A DNA stretch of 64,000 nucleotides from Amoebidium appalachense (Eukaryota; Ichthyosporea): positions 5,332,001 through 5,396,000 of the forward strand of contig CAVNZM010000002.1 in NCBI GenBank assembly GCA_963693365.1, written 5' to 3'. This document shows, in pieces, positions 1-10,237 of this stretch. Below the pieces are notes generated by a model. It was not told the DNA's origin. It saw nothing but the letters and a program-made list of their open reading frames with translations, and did not search any database. The position numbers and the translations under genes are program-made. Each line of letters starts with the position of its first letter. Position 1 is the stretch's first letter.

Positions 1-1077
1 TTGCTCAAGGTCATGAAATATTCTTTTTTCCTTGATAGCCAATCGTATCAATGTAAACACGAGATGGGCAAAAATCACCATTCCAGGAAGTGATGTCTTC
101 GTGTACATTCGTTGCACCTCAGTAATGGACAAACATTCAGCAACTATCTTGGGACCAGAATGCCTGCAAAAGGAGGAGACATCTATCGCTCCTAATAAAC
201 ATTTTTTGTGCATATCAGGCTATTCTACCTATTTATAATTAAATATTAGAGTGTTTTTACCCCATTTTCTTTGCTTTCCACATCCACTCGGTCTGACATC
301 AAGAATGCGCCTCCTTTGATACCTACCAGGGCTTGAAATATTGTCCCATTCTCAAGTCACGGCGTACATTGTAAGCCGTCGAGTGTAGCTGGGCCCCCGA
401 CAGTGTCCACGCAATAGAAGTGTGTAAACCCCTACATTGTAGCTCACGAAGGCACCTCGGCAAGCCACTGCCCCGCTGTAGGCTGTGCGTGACATAGGCT
501 CCGTTTAACCGTAACACCGAAAGTACTGTACAAGTTTTCAGTTAACAGAAGTTAATGCTTTTGTCAGGGAACATCAATCTTCCCTTGATATTCAAGTTAC
601 ACATGCTCCTATCACATGTACTGGGCAGTCAACCTGGCCTTGAGCTCACACGAGCAAGTGCTTCAATTACCATAGGAATGGTGTAGGTTTTGCAGCGAGA
701 ATCTTGGAATGCCTGCCCAGAAGAGTAGATGCGTATGTCAAACGCAGGTATTTTGTCTTTAACAGCACGTTTGCATTGTGCTTTTCTCTTGCGGCCTGAC
801 GCACTTTCCCAGCCCATCACTTCTAAGCAAGCAGCTTTGGTTCAAGTGCACTATGGACATATACGTGTCTACTAGACTACTGTAGCACCGCCACAAGCAT
901 ACTGATAGTTTGCCCTATACAACCACAACAAAATTCAACGTTTTCGTTTCTGAAACTCACCTATTCGAACTTCCCTGTTTCACAACAGCCACAAATCACC
1001 CTATAATCATCTTCCCAATGCCACAGTGTGCCTACACGGCCTAAGTACTGTGTGCACTTTGCACACGGTACCTAACG
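1..1077. other. Left flank, no supported gene
   Basis: Non-repetitive sequence upstream of the zinc-finger gene. Only short open frames occur (for example + 32-238), with no recognisable domain and no convincing exon boundary. It probably contains the 5' UTR and promoter of the gene starting at 1078, but no clear TATA box was found. Confidence 0.4.
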
Positions 1078-1707
1078 ATGGACCAGCAACCCGAACATGA
1101 AGAACACTACGGCAGTCTGGACGCGGGAAGTCAATATGACAATGGCATACCCTCGCCTTCCTCCGTGGCTTCTGCGCCGGCCGAGTTCGGCGATTCTCCC
1201 TTCCCGAAAAAACAACGAAGGCGGCGCACCCTAAAGGCATGTTTCCCTTGCGCCCCTCCTTCTCAGGTCTAAATTTTGTTAGTGGCATACACAAGACGAC
1301 AGATGGCCCAGCCACGGAAAGGCCATGTTTATGACCTATAGATGAGCTGCCCCAGGCCCGGTGATGAAAAAAGCATGTCTTTCCCGGAGACAAGAATTTG
1401 TGTATGCGTTACCATGTACACACTTATCTGGTTCTTGTCTTTGTCACAATGTAAAACATCCTGCGTGTAGTTTGTGTGCACCGTGTGTTGGCTCACGTGT
1501 GTGTACACGTTCTACTGTACATTCCTGTTAGGCTAGAGGGTGGTGACCTGCACACAGCTTATATGTCAAGTTGTGAACTAACTGATCATGGAACACTCAG
1601 CTCTTTCCCACTTGTTACACGACTGACATGCCCTCTCACATGCATTTAAATACTGAACCCTCACGGCACACAAAATATGATCATACACGCGCTCGCTCAC
1701 ACATGAA

Positions 1708-1781
<74 letters not shown>

Positions 1782-2671
1782 AGCTGACCCGTAACTTCTC
1801 ATGCAACATCGGAACGTGTGATCGAGTATACGGAAGCAAGCGGGCCCTCGATCTTCACCGACGAATCAAACACGCCCACCAATTGCACACTTCAGTGACA
1901 TGTCCGCAACTACGCGGAAGCACCCCCACCCCAATACCATCATGGCAGAGTTCAGGGGGGTCCTATCGCGAAGAATCCCCACCTCCAGCTCCGCTCATCC
2001 TCCCACCAAAACCCGAAAGAGCAATCAAACAAGAACCCCCAATGTGGCATGAAAATCACCACCAGCACGTGAGCTCACATCTGCACAACCACGGGAAACA
2101 AGGACACGAGGGGCATAGCGGGGGCATTCAGTACCTCCCTCCACCTACTCGCCCTATGAGCAGTGGGTCATTCGACAGTTATTTATCTCACCAGGGAAAT
2201 CCGATAACACACACGCATTGGTCTGCGGCGGGCGCGTACGAACGCGATCGTGATCACGATTACCACATGCACCACAGCTACCAGTATTCAGCCCCCCCAC
2301 ATCCATTTTCACAGAATTCTCGACCGGGGCCTTATGCACACCATGGAAATTACTATTCCCATGCAACCCCCACCCCGCCCATGCCGATTCCAACCCGTCC
2401 TCCACAGCAATACTGGGAGAAGCCGGCGCACGCAAATAACGGGGGGTTACATGGCAGACACTCATTTTCGCACGAGCAGCTCTGGCCGCGGTGCGACTAT
2501 TCCCCCCAAAATTCGTATAGGGGGGCCTCTATATATGACGTTGAGGAGGAAAGAGATATGGACACGAGAGAAGAACAGAGATCACCCCGTCCGATCGTAA
2601 GCCGTATTTGGAATCCGATTCATGATTACAACCGCGATGCCACGGCGCGATCCACCGGGGGATCGATGTGA
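1078..2671 (+). CDS. C2H2 zinc-finger protein, two exons
   Basis: The product is probably a nuclear DNA-binding protein. Exon 1 is 1078-1266 and ends in a basic patch (KKQRRRR). Exon 2 is 1781-2671 and ends in TGA. The donor CAG|GT at 1266/1267 and the acceptor CACAG at 1780 are both phase 0, giving about 360 residues. A C-x2-C-free, C-x4-C-x12-H-x4-H finger (FSCNIGTCDR to HRRIKH) sits at the start of exon 2. The long tail is rich in His, Pro and Ser and contains IKQEP, a match to the SUMO consensus. A single finger with a low-complexity tail gives no specific target. An in-phase GC donor at 1236/1237 (AAG|GCATGT) would join TLK directly to the finger and may be the true splice. The domain call is firm; the exact exon 1 end is not. 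Confidence 0.83.
1711..1780 (+). repeat. (CA)n ending in the zinc-finger gene acceptor
   Basis: About 35 CA units run without interruption into CAG at 1778-1780, the 3' splice site of the zinc-finger gene. No pyrimidine tract separates the repeat from the AG. Confidence 0.9.
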
Positions 2672-3628
2672 TTCGTGTATCCCAATCGTGTGTGCATATG
2701 CTGCAACCCCCCCCCCCCCCCCCCCCCTTCCGCGGTTATTCTAGTAATTGTGAGCCGTAGACAGAATATGAACGCCTAATCATATCACCTTCTGATTTAG
2801 CGTGCAGCATTTCAATTGGGGCCGGGGTAAAGTTTGTTCATGATAACGTATGAGACCACGCATACAGCAGCATGTAAACCGCCGATTTCCGTTGCACTGC
2901 AGGCGCAGTTTTGCTCGGATCGGCACATTCTAGATCTAAAAATTCTAAATGGGGCTTATTCTTGCCGCTGATTGTAGAATCCATAATAGTTCTCTTGGAT
3001 ATTGAAGTGTTTATTATTAGCCAAGTGTACACAGGTAGAGATGTAGAAGATCGGCCCAGTAGGTTTGGCGCTAGCAAAATGCAAACACATGCACCGGTAC
3101 CTTATGCACAGACACACGACTGTTTGCTCACTCTTGCACACTGTTGGTTTTCTTATTGAAAACGATCACTAACCCAGCACACTGAAATGCTGACTGCAGT
3201 AAAGCACAACTGCAGTAATACACAATGCCCTTATACATATGCATAGGCACACCGGCGCGCGCGCACACACACACACGCACGCACACACACACACACATAC
3301 ACACACACACATACATGCATATATATTCACTGCACATGCACTAGTCGTTGTAGACGAAATTGGCGCTTCTGTGAAACCCCGCCCTTGCCTAACCCCATAA
3401 TCGTCCGCCCATATAGCGGGCTGAGGCGTGTCTTTTTAGTTTAAAGCTCGGCACACATGTATTAGTCTAGAAGCTGGCTCAGTAAAGAAAATTAAACACA
3501 CGACTTCTCGGCCCGGCGGGCCATAAATTATAATGGTGCAATTTGATTGGCTGGTACTATAGAACACCACACTGGCTGTACGTGCCCACTGCCACCAATC
3601 TCACTGCGGCTCCTGACCACCTCTAATC

Positions 3629-3659
<31 letters not shown>

Positions 3660-3827
3660 ACACACACACACGGAGGGGGGGGGGGGGGGGGGGGCTGTTC
3701 TCTTCTTCTGGAGTAATCGATTCCTATTTATATACAGTTTTATCATGGCATCCCCCGGGGGGCTGTTCTCTTCTTCTGGAGTAATCGATTCCTATTTATA
3801 TACAGTTTTATCATGGCATCCCCCCCC

Positions 3828-3869
<42 letters not shown>

Positions 3870-4404
3870 AAAAAAAAAAAAAGAAAGAAAGGAAGGAAGG
3901 AAGGAAGGAAGGAAGGAATGAAGAAAGGGAAGAAAGAAATGAATGAATCAATAAAAAGAAAGGTGAAAATTTTTAAAATAGAACTTTCTCGAAAAATGAG
4001 CTTCGAAGAGGACGTGTGGACAGTGAAATGATGCTTTGCTGGAGAAGAAACTTAGGGCCCTTAGTGTGTGTATGCGCACGTGTATGTGTGTGCATGTGTG
4101 TGTTTGGGTGGGGGGAGGGTGAGTGGGATTGCAACAAAGCACGGTGGGGAATGTTTGTGTACCGTGGGAAGGGGAAAGTGTCGGCCAGGGGGGGGGGGGG
4201 GGGGGTGAGGGAGAGGCCTAAATATTCGTGGTACTATATTCAGACCTCAGGCCTAGGCTTAACACAGATGTGCTTCCCCCCTGTCTCTCCTGATTGTCCC
4301 ACTCCTCCCCCCCTCGGAGGAATACACCGGACAACCACGTACCTGAGCAAGAAGAGCAAGATTGAAATGATGTCCCCCCCTCAGAATTAAGGGAGGGAGG
4401 AGAC

Positions 4405-4435
<31 letters not shown>

Positions 4436-4560
4436 TGGCACTCGAGCACCGGGCTATCATACTGATAAGCTCAACACTGAGTAAATACGAGGTGTCGCAT
4501 CACTCGTGCTCTTTCCCAGCACATGAAGTGCACCAGAATTCACAGTACAACGACTATAGC
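2672..4560. other. Intergenic microsatellite region
   Basis: No gene is supported. The region holds C runs near 2707, CA/GT tracts near 3260-3320, a C-run/(CA)n/G-run composite at 3629-3694, a 68-bp tandem duplication at 3693-3823, a C-run followed by an A-run and (GGAA)n at 3823-3925, and G runs near 4190 and 4398. Apparent proline- or glycine-rich frames are translations of homopolymers. Confidence 0.7.
3693..3823. repeat. 68-bp tandem duplication
   Basis: The segment starting GGCTGTTCTC at 3693 and ending CATGGCATCCCC near 3755 is repeated with essentially the same sequence from 3761 to 3823. Each copy is bounded by a C or G run, which points to a recent slippage or template-switch event. 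Confidence 0.9.
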
Positions 4561-4564
4561 TAAT

Positions 4565-4821
4565 AATAGTATTACTCATGCCGGCACTCGGACACCCTCG
4601 GGGCCCGAGTTTGTCCCACAAAGTTTAACACTCGGAAACCCAGTCTTAACGCATGATCTAATTGAGTCGGTTTTAATTTGTTGGGTTACCGCCCGAGAAA
4701 CTGCACAGTGCCAGAGTACATAGTACCTGTGCATCGGGATTTTCTTGTACGTCATGGGCCTCAATAAATAGGTCGCCCATAATGTTGCCGAAAATAGAAA
4801 CTATTGATCAACCGCACCTTT
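4565..4821 (+). repeat. ISR-1 interspersed repeat, copy 1
   Basis: It shares ordered words with nine other copies: TTTGTCCCACAA near 4612, TTGGGTTACCGCCC near 4681, CTGCACAGTGCC and CGCCCATAATGTTGCC near 4772. Its pyrimidine tail is interrupted by the LTR beginning at 4822 and resumes at 5742. Confidence 0.75.
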
Positions 4822-5553
4822 TGTTGTTTTGTACGGGTCTAAGGGAGCAGAGTGCACAGAGGTGTCATGTAAAACACGACTAACACAATAAAGAGAGGGC
4901 AATCGGAGTTGTTCACGACACATTGAAAGATTTCAAACAACAACTGATCCTTTATTGTGCTCTCGTTTCTTTTTGTACTTGCGACTTATCATCTTATCTC
5001 AACTAAAGGGGGAGAACCAATCGGTTCTATCAGATGATAGAAAAACACATTCCGACAGAGCATACGCATTCCAACTTCCGACTTAACTAAAGTTTAGAAA
5101 CTCTTACTTAAATAAATTAAGTAATTACATATCTTGTTACTATTAATACACATACATAGTTATACTCGTCTCTATAAAGAAACTCATTTAAACACATATA
5201 TTTCCTAATAGCCGACACTCTCAAAGTGAAGACACATTGCAATAAACCGAATTCCATACATCTCTATTGTGTCCAATCACAACACGTATATTAATAGACA
5301 GGAATGCACAACACGATCTATAGATGTACTCGCTCGCGACTATTGGCGAGTCATCCTATTGAGAACTAAAACTAAGCCACTTTGAAATAAAACAAAGACA
5401 ACGAATGTAGCTAGCCAATCACGCTACCTCTCAGATAAACTGAGGAGAGCAAACAGAAATAAAATACAATAAGTTCTATCAGGCAAGAGAGCCAGGTGTG
5501 CACAGATCTACAGATATCTGTGCACACAGAAACAAGGGGGAGAGACTGAGATA

Positions 5554-5626
<73 letters not shown>

Positions 5627-5741
5627 GAAAAGAGAAAAGGGAGAGAGAACAAAGAAGGAAAGCAGACACGAATACAAACAAAGCTAAGACACATACATAC
5701 TTCAAGACTCTTGCTGTCATACGTAGTGACGTATTCCAACA
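4822..5741. mobile_element. Solo LTR A (920 bp) with 5-bp target duplication
   Basis: The copy begins TGTTGT and ends CCAACA, giving a 5-bp terminal inverted repeat TGTTG/CAACA. It is flanked by CCTTT at 4817-4821 and at 5742-5746, a perfect target duplication. It aligns along its length with 9394-10237 (same orientation) and 11440-12348 (inverted). It contains a G-run plus (GA)n tract at 5555-5625 and a 12-bp inverted repeat at 5496-5527. No internal coding region is present, so it is a solo LTR. The placement of AATAAA suggests that the sense strand is the reverse of this orientation. Confidence 0.92.
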
Positions 5742-5887
5742 CCTTTCCCTTTCCTTCCGAGAATAATGTAGACCCACGGCGCTATCTCGAGCTCTGAGGC
5801 TCGTACTTTACTGGTAATAACGCTCATATGAATTAGCCATCCTCCCCCCCCCTCCCCCCCCTCCCCCCACCCCCTTCCCCCTCCCCC

Positions 5888-5956
<69 letters not shown>

Positions 5957-6015
5957 TCCTCCCCTCCCCCCCCCCCCCCCTCCCCCTCCCCCCCCCCCCC
6001 CCCCCTCCCCCCTGC
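5742..6015. repeat. ~170-bp C-rich tract between LTR A and LINE
   Basis: After the target duplication and about 100 bases of unique sequence, 5843-6012 is almost pure C with scattered T. The 5' edge of the recognisable LINE sequence lies immediately to its right. Confidence 0.85.
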
Positions 6016-6123
6016 TGTTAGTACATAGCCGAAGGAAGGTGAATTCTTTTTTCGTCCGGCAAAAAGTGTTTGCACAAGAAGAGCTTTGGACCGGCCAGCA
6101 GGGGCCCAGCCAGCAGCAGCAGG

Positions 6124-6430
6124 CAGCCCCGGCCGGCAGCCCCAATGGGCAGCCCCAGCCGGGGCCACCCAGCCTTCAGGGCCCGGCCCAGCCAGGGCCA
6201 CTCAGCCCGCAGCCACAGAGCACACCCACACTGCAGCAGCCATGGCGCCACCTGCAGTAGCAGATGGCAGCCCCAGCCGACAGCACCAAAAGTGGCCCAG
6301 CCAGCAGCAGCAGCCACAGGCTGCAGCCCCAGCCAGCAGCGCCAAGGGGCAGCCTCAGCCGGGGTGCACCCAGCTTGCAGGGCACGGGCCAACCAGGGTC
6401 ACCCAGCCGGCAACCACGGAGCACATACAT
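6124..6430 (+). repeat. 200-bp GC-rich duplication in the LINE 5' part
   Basis: The block near 6124-6230 recurs at 6324-6430 with a 200-bp offset (GGGCAGCCCCAGCCGGGG at 6147 versus GGGCAGCCTCAGCCGGGG at 6347). It lies in a Gln/Pro/Ala-rich reading frame upstream of the RT domain and may be a decayed ORF1-like or linker region. No function can be read from it. Confidence 0.7.
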
Positions 6431-7985
6431 CAACCCTGCCGCAGCAACTCACCACTAGCAGCGAACCTGTCCCAGACAGGGAAGCACTGGGAGGAGTGGG
6501 AGGCAGCCATGCGGGGCCAACTCCAACACTACTGACTACAGGTCCCAACTCCGAAGGAAACGAAACAAACTCCTTCGGCTCCGGGCAACAGCAGCGGCAG
6601 AGGCACGGTGCAAACGGATGGACCGGTGGATGATCTCCGGAGAGCACTGAGCAGTGTTCTGGACCGGGGGAGTGTGAACGTATCAACCACCTTGGTTAAA
6701 CACGTCACCCCCACGGGCACCGAGTACCTCACGGATTGGGCTGACACGGAGCCAGTCATCCGGGAAACCTATCACCGTTGGACGGCCCACTGGAACTCAT
6801 ACATCGATTATAATCTGCTCGCCGACCCAGTCTGGGCTGAAATTTACCGACCGACCCCCCCCCCCAAGGACTCACCCCTGGGGTCCATAATGTACCCTGC
6901 CACCCAGGACGAGCTTCACAAGATCGTCCAGAGCCGGCAGGGGGGGAAGGCCCCCGGACCCACGGCCATCCAGTACGAGTATTTTCAGCACATAGGGCCC
7001 AAAGGGCAGGACTGGCTGCTCTACATCATCAACGGGTGCCTGGCAACGGGCACCACACCGGCAACATGGCTGCACCACATCATCCACCTCCTACCGAAAG
7101 GAAAATGGGAAGGGGACTTTGACAAGACCCGACCGATAGCACTGCTGGAAACGGCACGGAAGATGCTATAGAATCGGTCATAAACCAGCGCTTACTCACA
7201 ATTTTCCGGCAGCACCCCTCCCTCCTTCCGGGGGAAAACTTTGGGTTCAAGTGCCGGGCCCGGGCATCGACGGGGCGCTGGCCATCATCCGAGAAACGAT
7301 AGATGATGTCATCGACCATGACCAGGAGCTGTGGATCGTCCAACAGGACATAAAGAGGGCCTACGACACGGTGTTGTGGCCTTCGGTGGAACTGGGGCTC
7401 ACCCGCCTGGGCACAGACCCCCAGCTTATCACCGGTACCGTCCTCAGGTTCATGTGGCACAACCGGACGGCCACGGTGTGCACAGACCAGGGGCAAACGG
7501 AGACCTTCCCCGTGGAAAACGGCCTGGCCCAAGGGGCCGTTCTCTCCCGCATCCTTTGGATCATCTTCTATGATCCAGTTTTGACGGCCATCAAAAGGCA
7601 CGGCAAGGGGTACACTTTCCACCTACCCCCACAGACACAGCACCACACACCGGCACAAACACCCCCGTGTGTGACGTCTGTAGCCTTCGCCGACGACACA
7701 ACATGGTTTGGCCCGAACAAGGAGCGCATCCAGCAAACTATCAACATATCTGCCCCCTTTTTCTACTACCATGACTTGGAACCACACCCAGACAAGTTCT
7801 CAGTCCTCGCCCGTGGTACCCCAACACGGGCAACGGTGGCCCCCCTGCAGTACCGCAAATCCCCGGGAGCACCACCCTTACCCATTCAGATCGAGCCCCC
7901 CAATGCGCACATCAGAGTGCTAGGGGTCAACATCACCCTCCAACGACACACCCGGCCCAACGACGGGAAGGCAATTGTACGTGCA
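6430..7985 (+). pseudogene. LINE reverse transcriptase, frameshifted
   Basis: This encodes the RT of a non-LTR retrotransposon, which copies element RNA at the insertion site. Visible motifs in order are GKAPGPTAIQYEY near 6945, KGKWEGDFDKTRPIALLE near 7098, the catalytic QQDIKRAYDTV near 7340, QGAVLSRILWIIFYD near 7530 and FADDTTWF near 7687. Two frame changes, near 7165 and 7250, interrupt the protein between the RPIALLE block and the palm, so it is inactive as read. The 5' end abuts a C-run and no endonuclease is seen. The right end stops at foreign gypsy sequence near 7985. The clade is uncertain; the downstream RNase H remnant fits LINE groups that carry that domain. Confidence 0.92.
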
Positions 7986-8736
7986 TCTGCTTGCCTCTAA
8001 AGCAACACTTCCATCCACATGTGCCGGCGCGGTGGGGTTGCTGAGGTAATCACGAACTGCACAAAAACGGATCTGCATTTTGCGCCGCCTTTGGATATCC
8101 TCCACAGTAGGCATACCCGGCAACTGTGGGATAGTAAGCGCGCGTAACTCGCGGGAAGTATTCACCTTCAACGTGCACGGGTATGATCACGTGCAGCATC
8201 AGAGATATGCTCAGCCAGAGGGGGGGTGGGGGTGGGGTTGGCGTGGCATGCGCACCCTCCCCCGGTCCACCCTTAACCCCTGACATGCGCTTGCGCTTCT
8301 GCGTGCGCGCCGCTGACGCGGGTTTGTGGGTGGGTGCATCAGCACCACCGTCCGCACGTGCCCGCCCACGCGTCACCACGAGCGCAGGAAACATAACGGT
8401 GTCTGGCACAAAATCACTGTGGTCATCTCCGTGCACACACCCGTTCAGCGAAGGAAAAGTCAGATCTGGATCATCTTCGCTGGGCACCAAATTCGCGCTG
8501 GAAGGCCGTGAAATGCCGTCTGCATTGCTGTGGTCCTTCCCGGCTCGGTGGTGGATGTCATAGGTGTATGCAGACAGGGCCATCTGCCAACCAGCAACAA
8601 TGGGCTCGGGGGCATCACCATTACCATATATGGAAGTCAGCAAAGAATGGTCTGTGCGCAAAATAAATGGCTTCCCGTAGGTATACTGATGAAAGGCTTT
8701 GCACACAGCCCAATAGATGCCCAGCGCACGTTTCAT
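7985..8736 (-). pseudogene. Ty3/gypsy RNase H and linker fragment, inverted
   Basis: Reading leftward from 8736, the frame encodes a gypsy-type RNase H segment (ILRTDHSLLTSIYG, then HHRAGKDHSNADGISR) followed by the spacer that normally leads to integrase. That spacer continues in a second frame (RALTIPQLPGMPTVEDIQRR, then RDYLSNPTAPAH) until homology stops near 7985 in LINE sequence. One frame change near 8090 separates the parts. The protease and RT parts are missing. It lies head to head with the integrase fragment on its right, whereas an intact element has both on one strand. Confidence 0.9.
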
Positions 8737-8739
8737 CGC

Positions 8740-9395
8740 ATCTGGTCTTCATTTTGGTGGTGGGGATGTGACATCAGGTCGTGCGGTATGTGAATTCGTG
8801 CGATAGGTGCCAGCGGCGCAAAACGCCACGCTTGCAGGGCCGCTTGCCCGTGCAGCGCGGTTTCGCACCGCAGTAACCCTTTCAGTATGTGGCCATGGAT
8901 GTGACCGTCTTGCCACCATCGAAGAGCGGGAAGCAGTATATCCTTGTGTTCATAGACATGTTCACACGGTGGGCTGAGTTGGTGCTGTTCGATCATCCAC
9001 CCACCTCAGTGGATATCGCTAATGCTTTCCACGAATATGTTTTCGTGCGACACGGACCACCCGAGTTTGTGCTGTCGGATAATGGGTCAAATATTTCTGC
9101 GCAGCTGGTTAAGGACGTGTTAAACCTTCTAACTAGTCGCCAGATCCTCGCATCACCCTACTCCCCCCAGACAAGTGGGTTGGTTGAACGGTTCAATCGC
9201 ACTCTTAAGAGTATTCTTGCGCAAGTGGCTACAGATAAGCTAACCGAGTGGGACACGTTTTTGCCCCAGGTGCTGTTTGCCTACCACACGGCTATGCACT
9301 CCGCACTGGGCGACAGTCCTTTCTTCCTTTTGTATAGCAGGGACCCCCGTGACCCCTTTGTGGAGAAACTGGGCCCCGAGTACAGCAGTGCCATC
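8740..9395 (+). pseudogene. Ty3/gypsy integrase fragment
   Basis: This encodes the DDE integrase of a Ty3/gypsy retrotransposon. It starts with the second half of the HHCC zinc finger (CDRCQRRKTPRLQGRLP near 8792), followed by a TAA stop at 8874-8876. The core follows with AMDVTVL and VFIDMFTRWAE, SDNGSN, then SPYSPQTSGLVERFNRTLK; the last two acidic residues are separated by 35 positions, the D-x35-E spacing. The frame is open from 8889 to 9416, but its last residues come from LTR sequence. Frame changes near 8750-8780 and the stop make it a broken copy. No chromodomain or other C-terminal extension remains. Confidence 0.93.
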
Positions 9396-10237
9396 GGAGT
9401 TGTTCTCGACACATGAAAGATATCAAACAACAACTGATCCTTTATTGTGCTCTCGTTTCTTTTTGTACTTGCGACTTATCATCTTATCTCAACTAAAGGG
9501 GAAGAACCAATCGGTTCTATCAGACGATAGAAAAACACATTCCGACAGAGCATACGCATTGAATTTCCAACTTCCGACCTAACTAAAGCTTATAAACTCT
9601 TACTTAAATAACTTAAGTAATTATATATCATGTCACTATTAATGCACATATATATTTATACTCGTCTCTATAAAGAAACTCATTTAAATACATATATTTC
9701 CTAATAGTCGACACTCTCAAAGTGAAGACACATTACGATAAACGAATTCCATATATCTATTGTCCAATTATAACACGTATATTAATAGACAGGAATGCAC
9801 AACACGATCTATAGATGTACTCCCTCGCAACTATTGGCGAGTCATCTTATTGTGAACTAAAACGAAACCTCTTTGAAATAAAACAAAAGACAACGAATGT
9901 AGCTAGCCAATCACGCTACCTCTCAGATAAACAGAGGAGAGCAAACACAAATAAAATACAATAAGTTCTATCAGGCAAGAGAGCCAGATGTGCACAGATC
10001 TACAGATATCTGTGCACACAGAAACATGGGGGAGAGAGAGAGATACGAGGGGGGGGGGGGGGGGGGGGGGGAGAGAGACAGAGAGAGAGGGAAGAGAGAG
10101 AGAAAGAGAAGAGAGAAAAGGGAGAGACGGGAGAGAGCACAAGGAAGGAAAGCAGACACGAATACAAACAAAGCTTAGCCTAAGACACATACATACTTCA
10201 AGACTCTTGCTGTCCTACGTAGTGACGTATTCCAACA
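9394..10237. mobile_element. LTR copy B, 5'-truncated
   Basis: It matches LTR A from about its base 85 to its end, including the G-run/(GA)n tract (10050-10135) and the inverted repeat near 9988-10020, and ends in CCAACA at 10237. The missing first part is replaced by integrase sequence. The joint falls on a shared word (ATCGGAGTTGTT), so it may have formed through microhomology. No target duplication can be tested on the truncated side. Confidence 0.88.

Noticed and set aside
32-238. Open frame of 68 residues at the left edge
   Set aside because: No domain, no splice context and no upstream sequence. It could be an exon fragment but cannot be supported.
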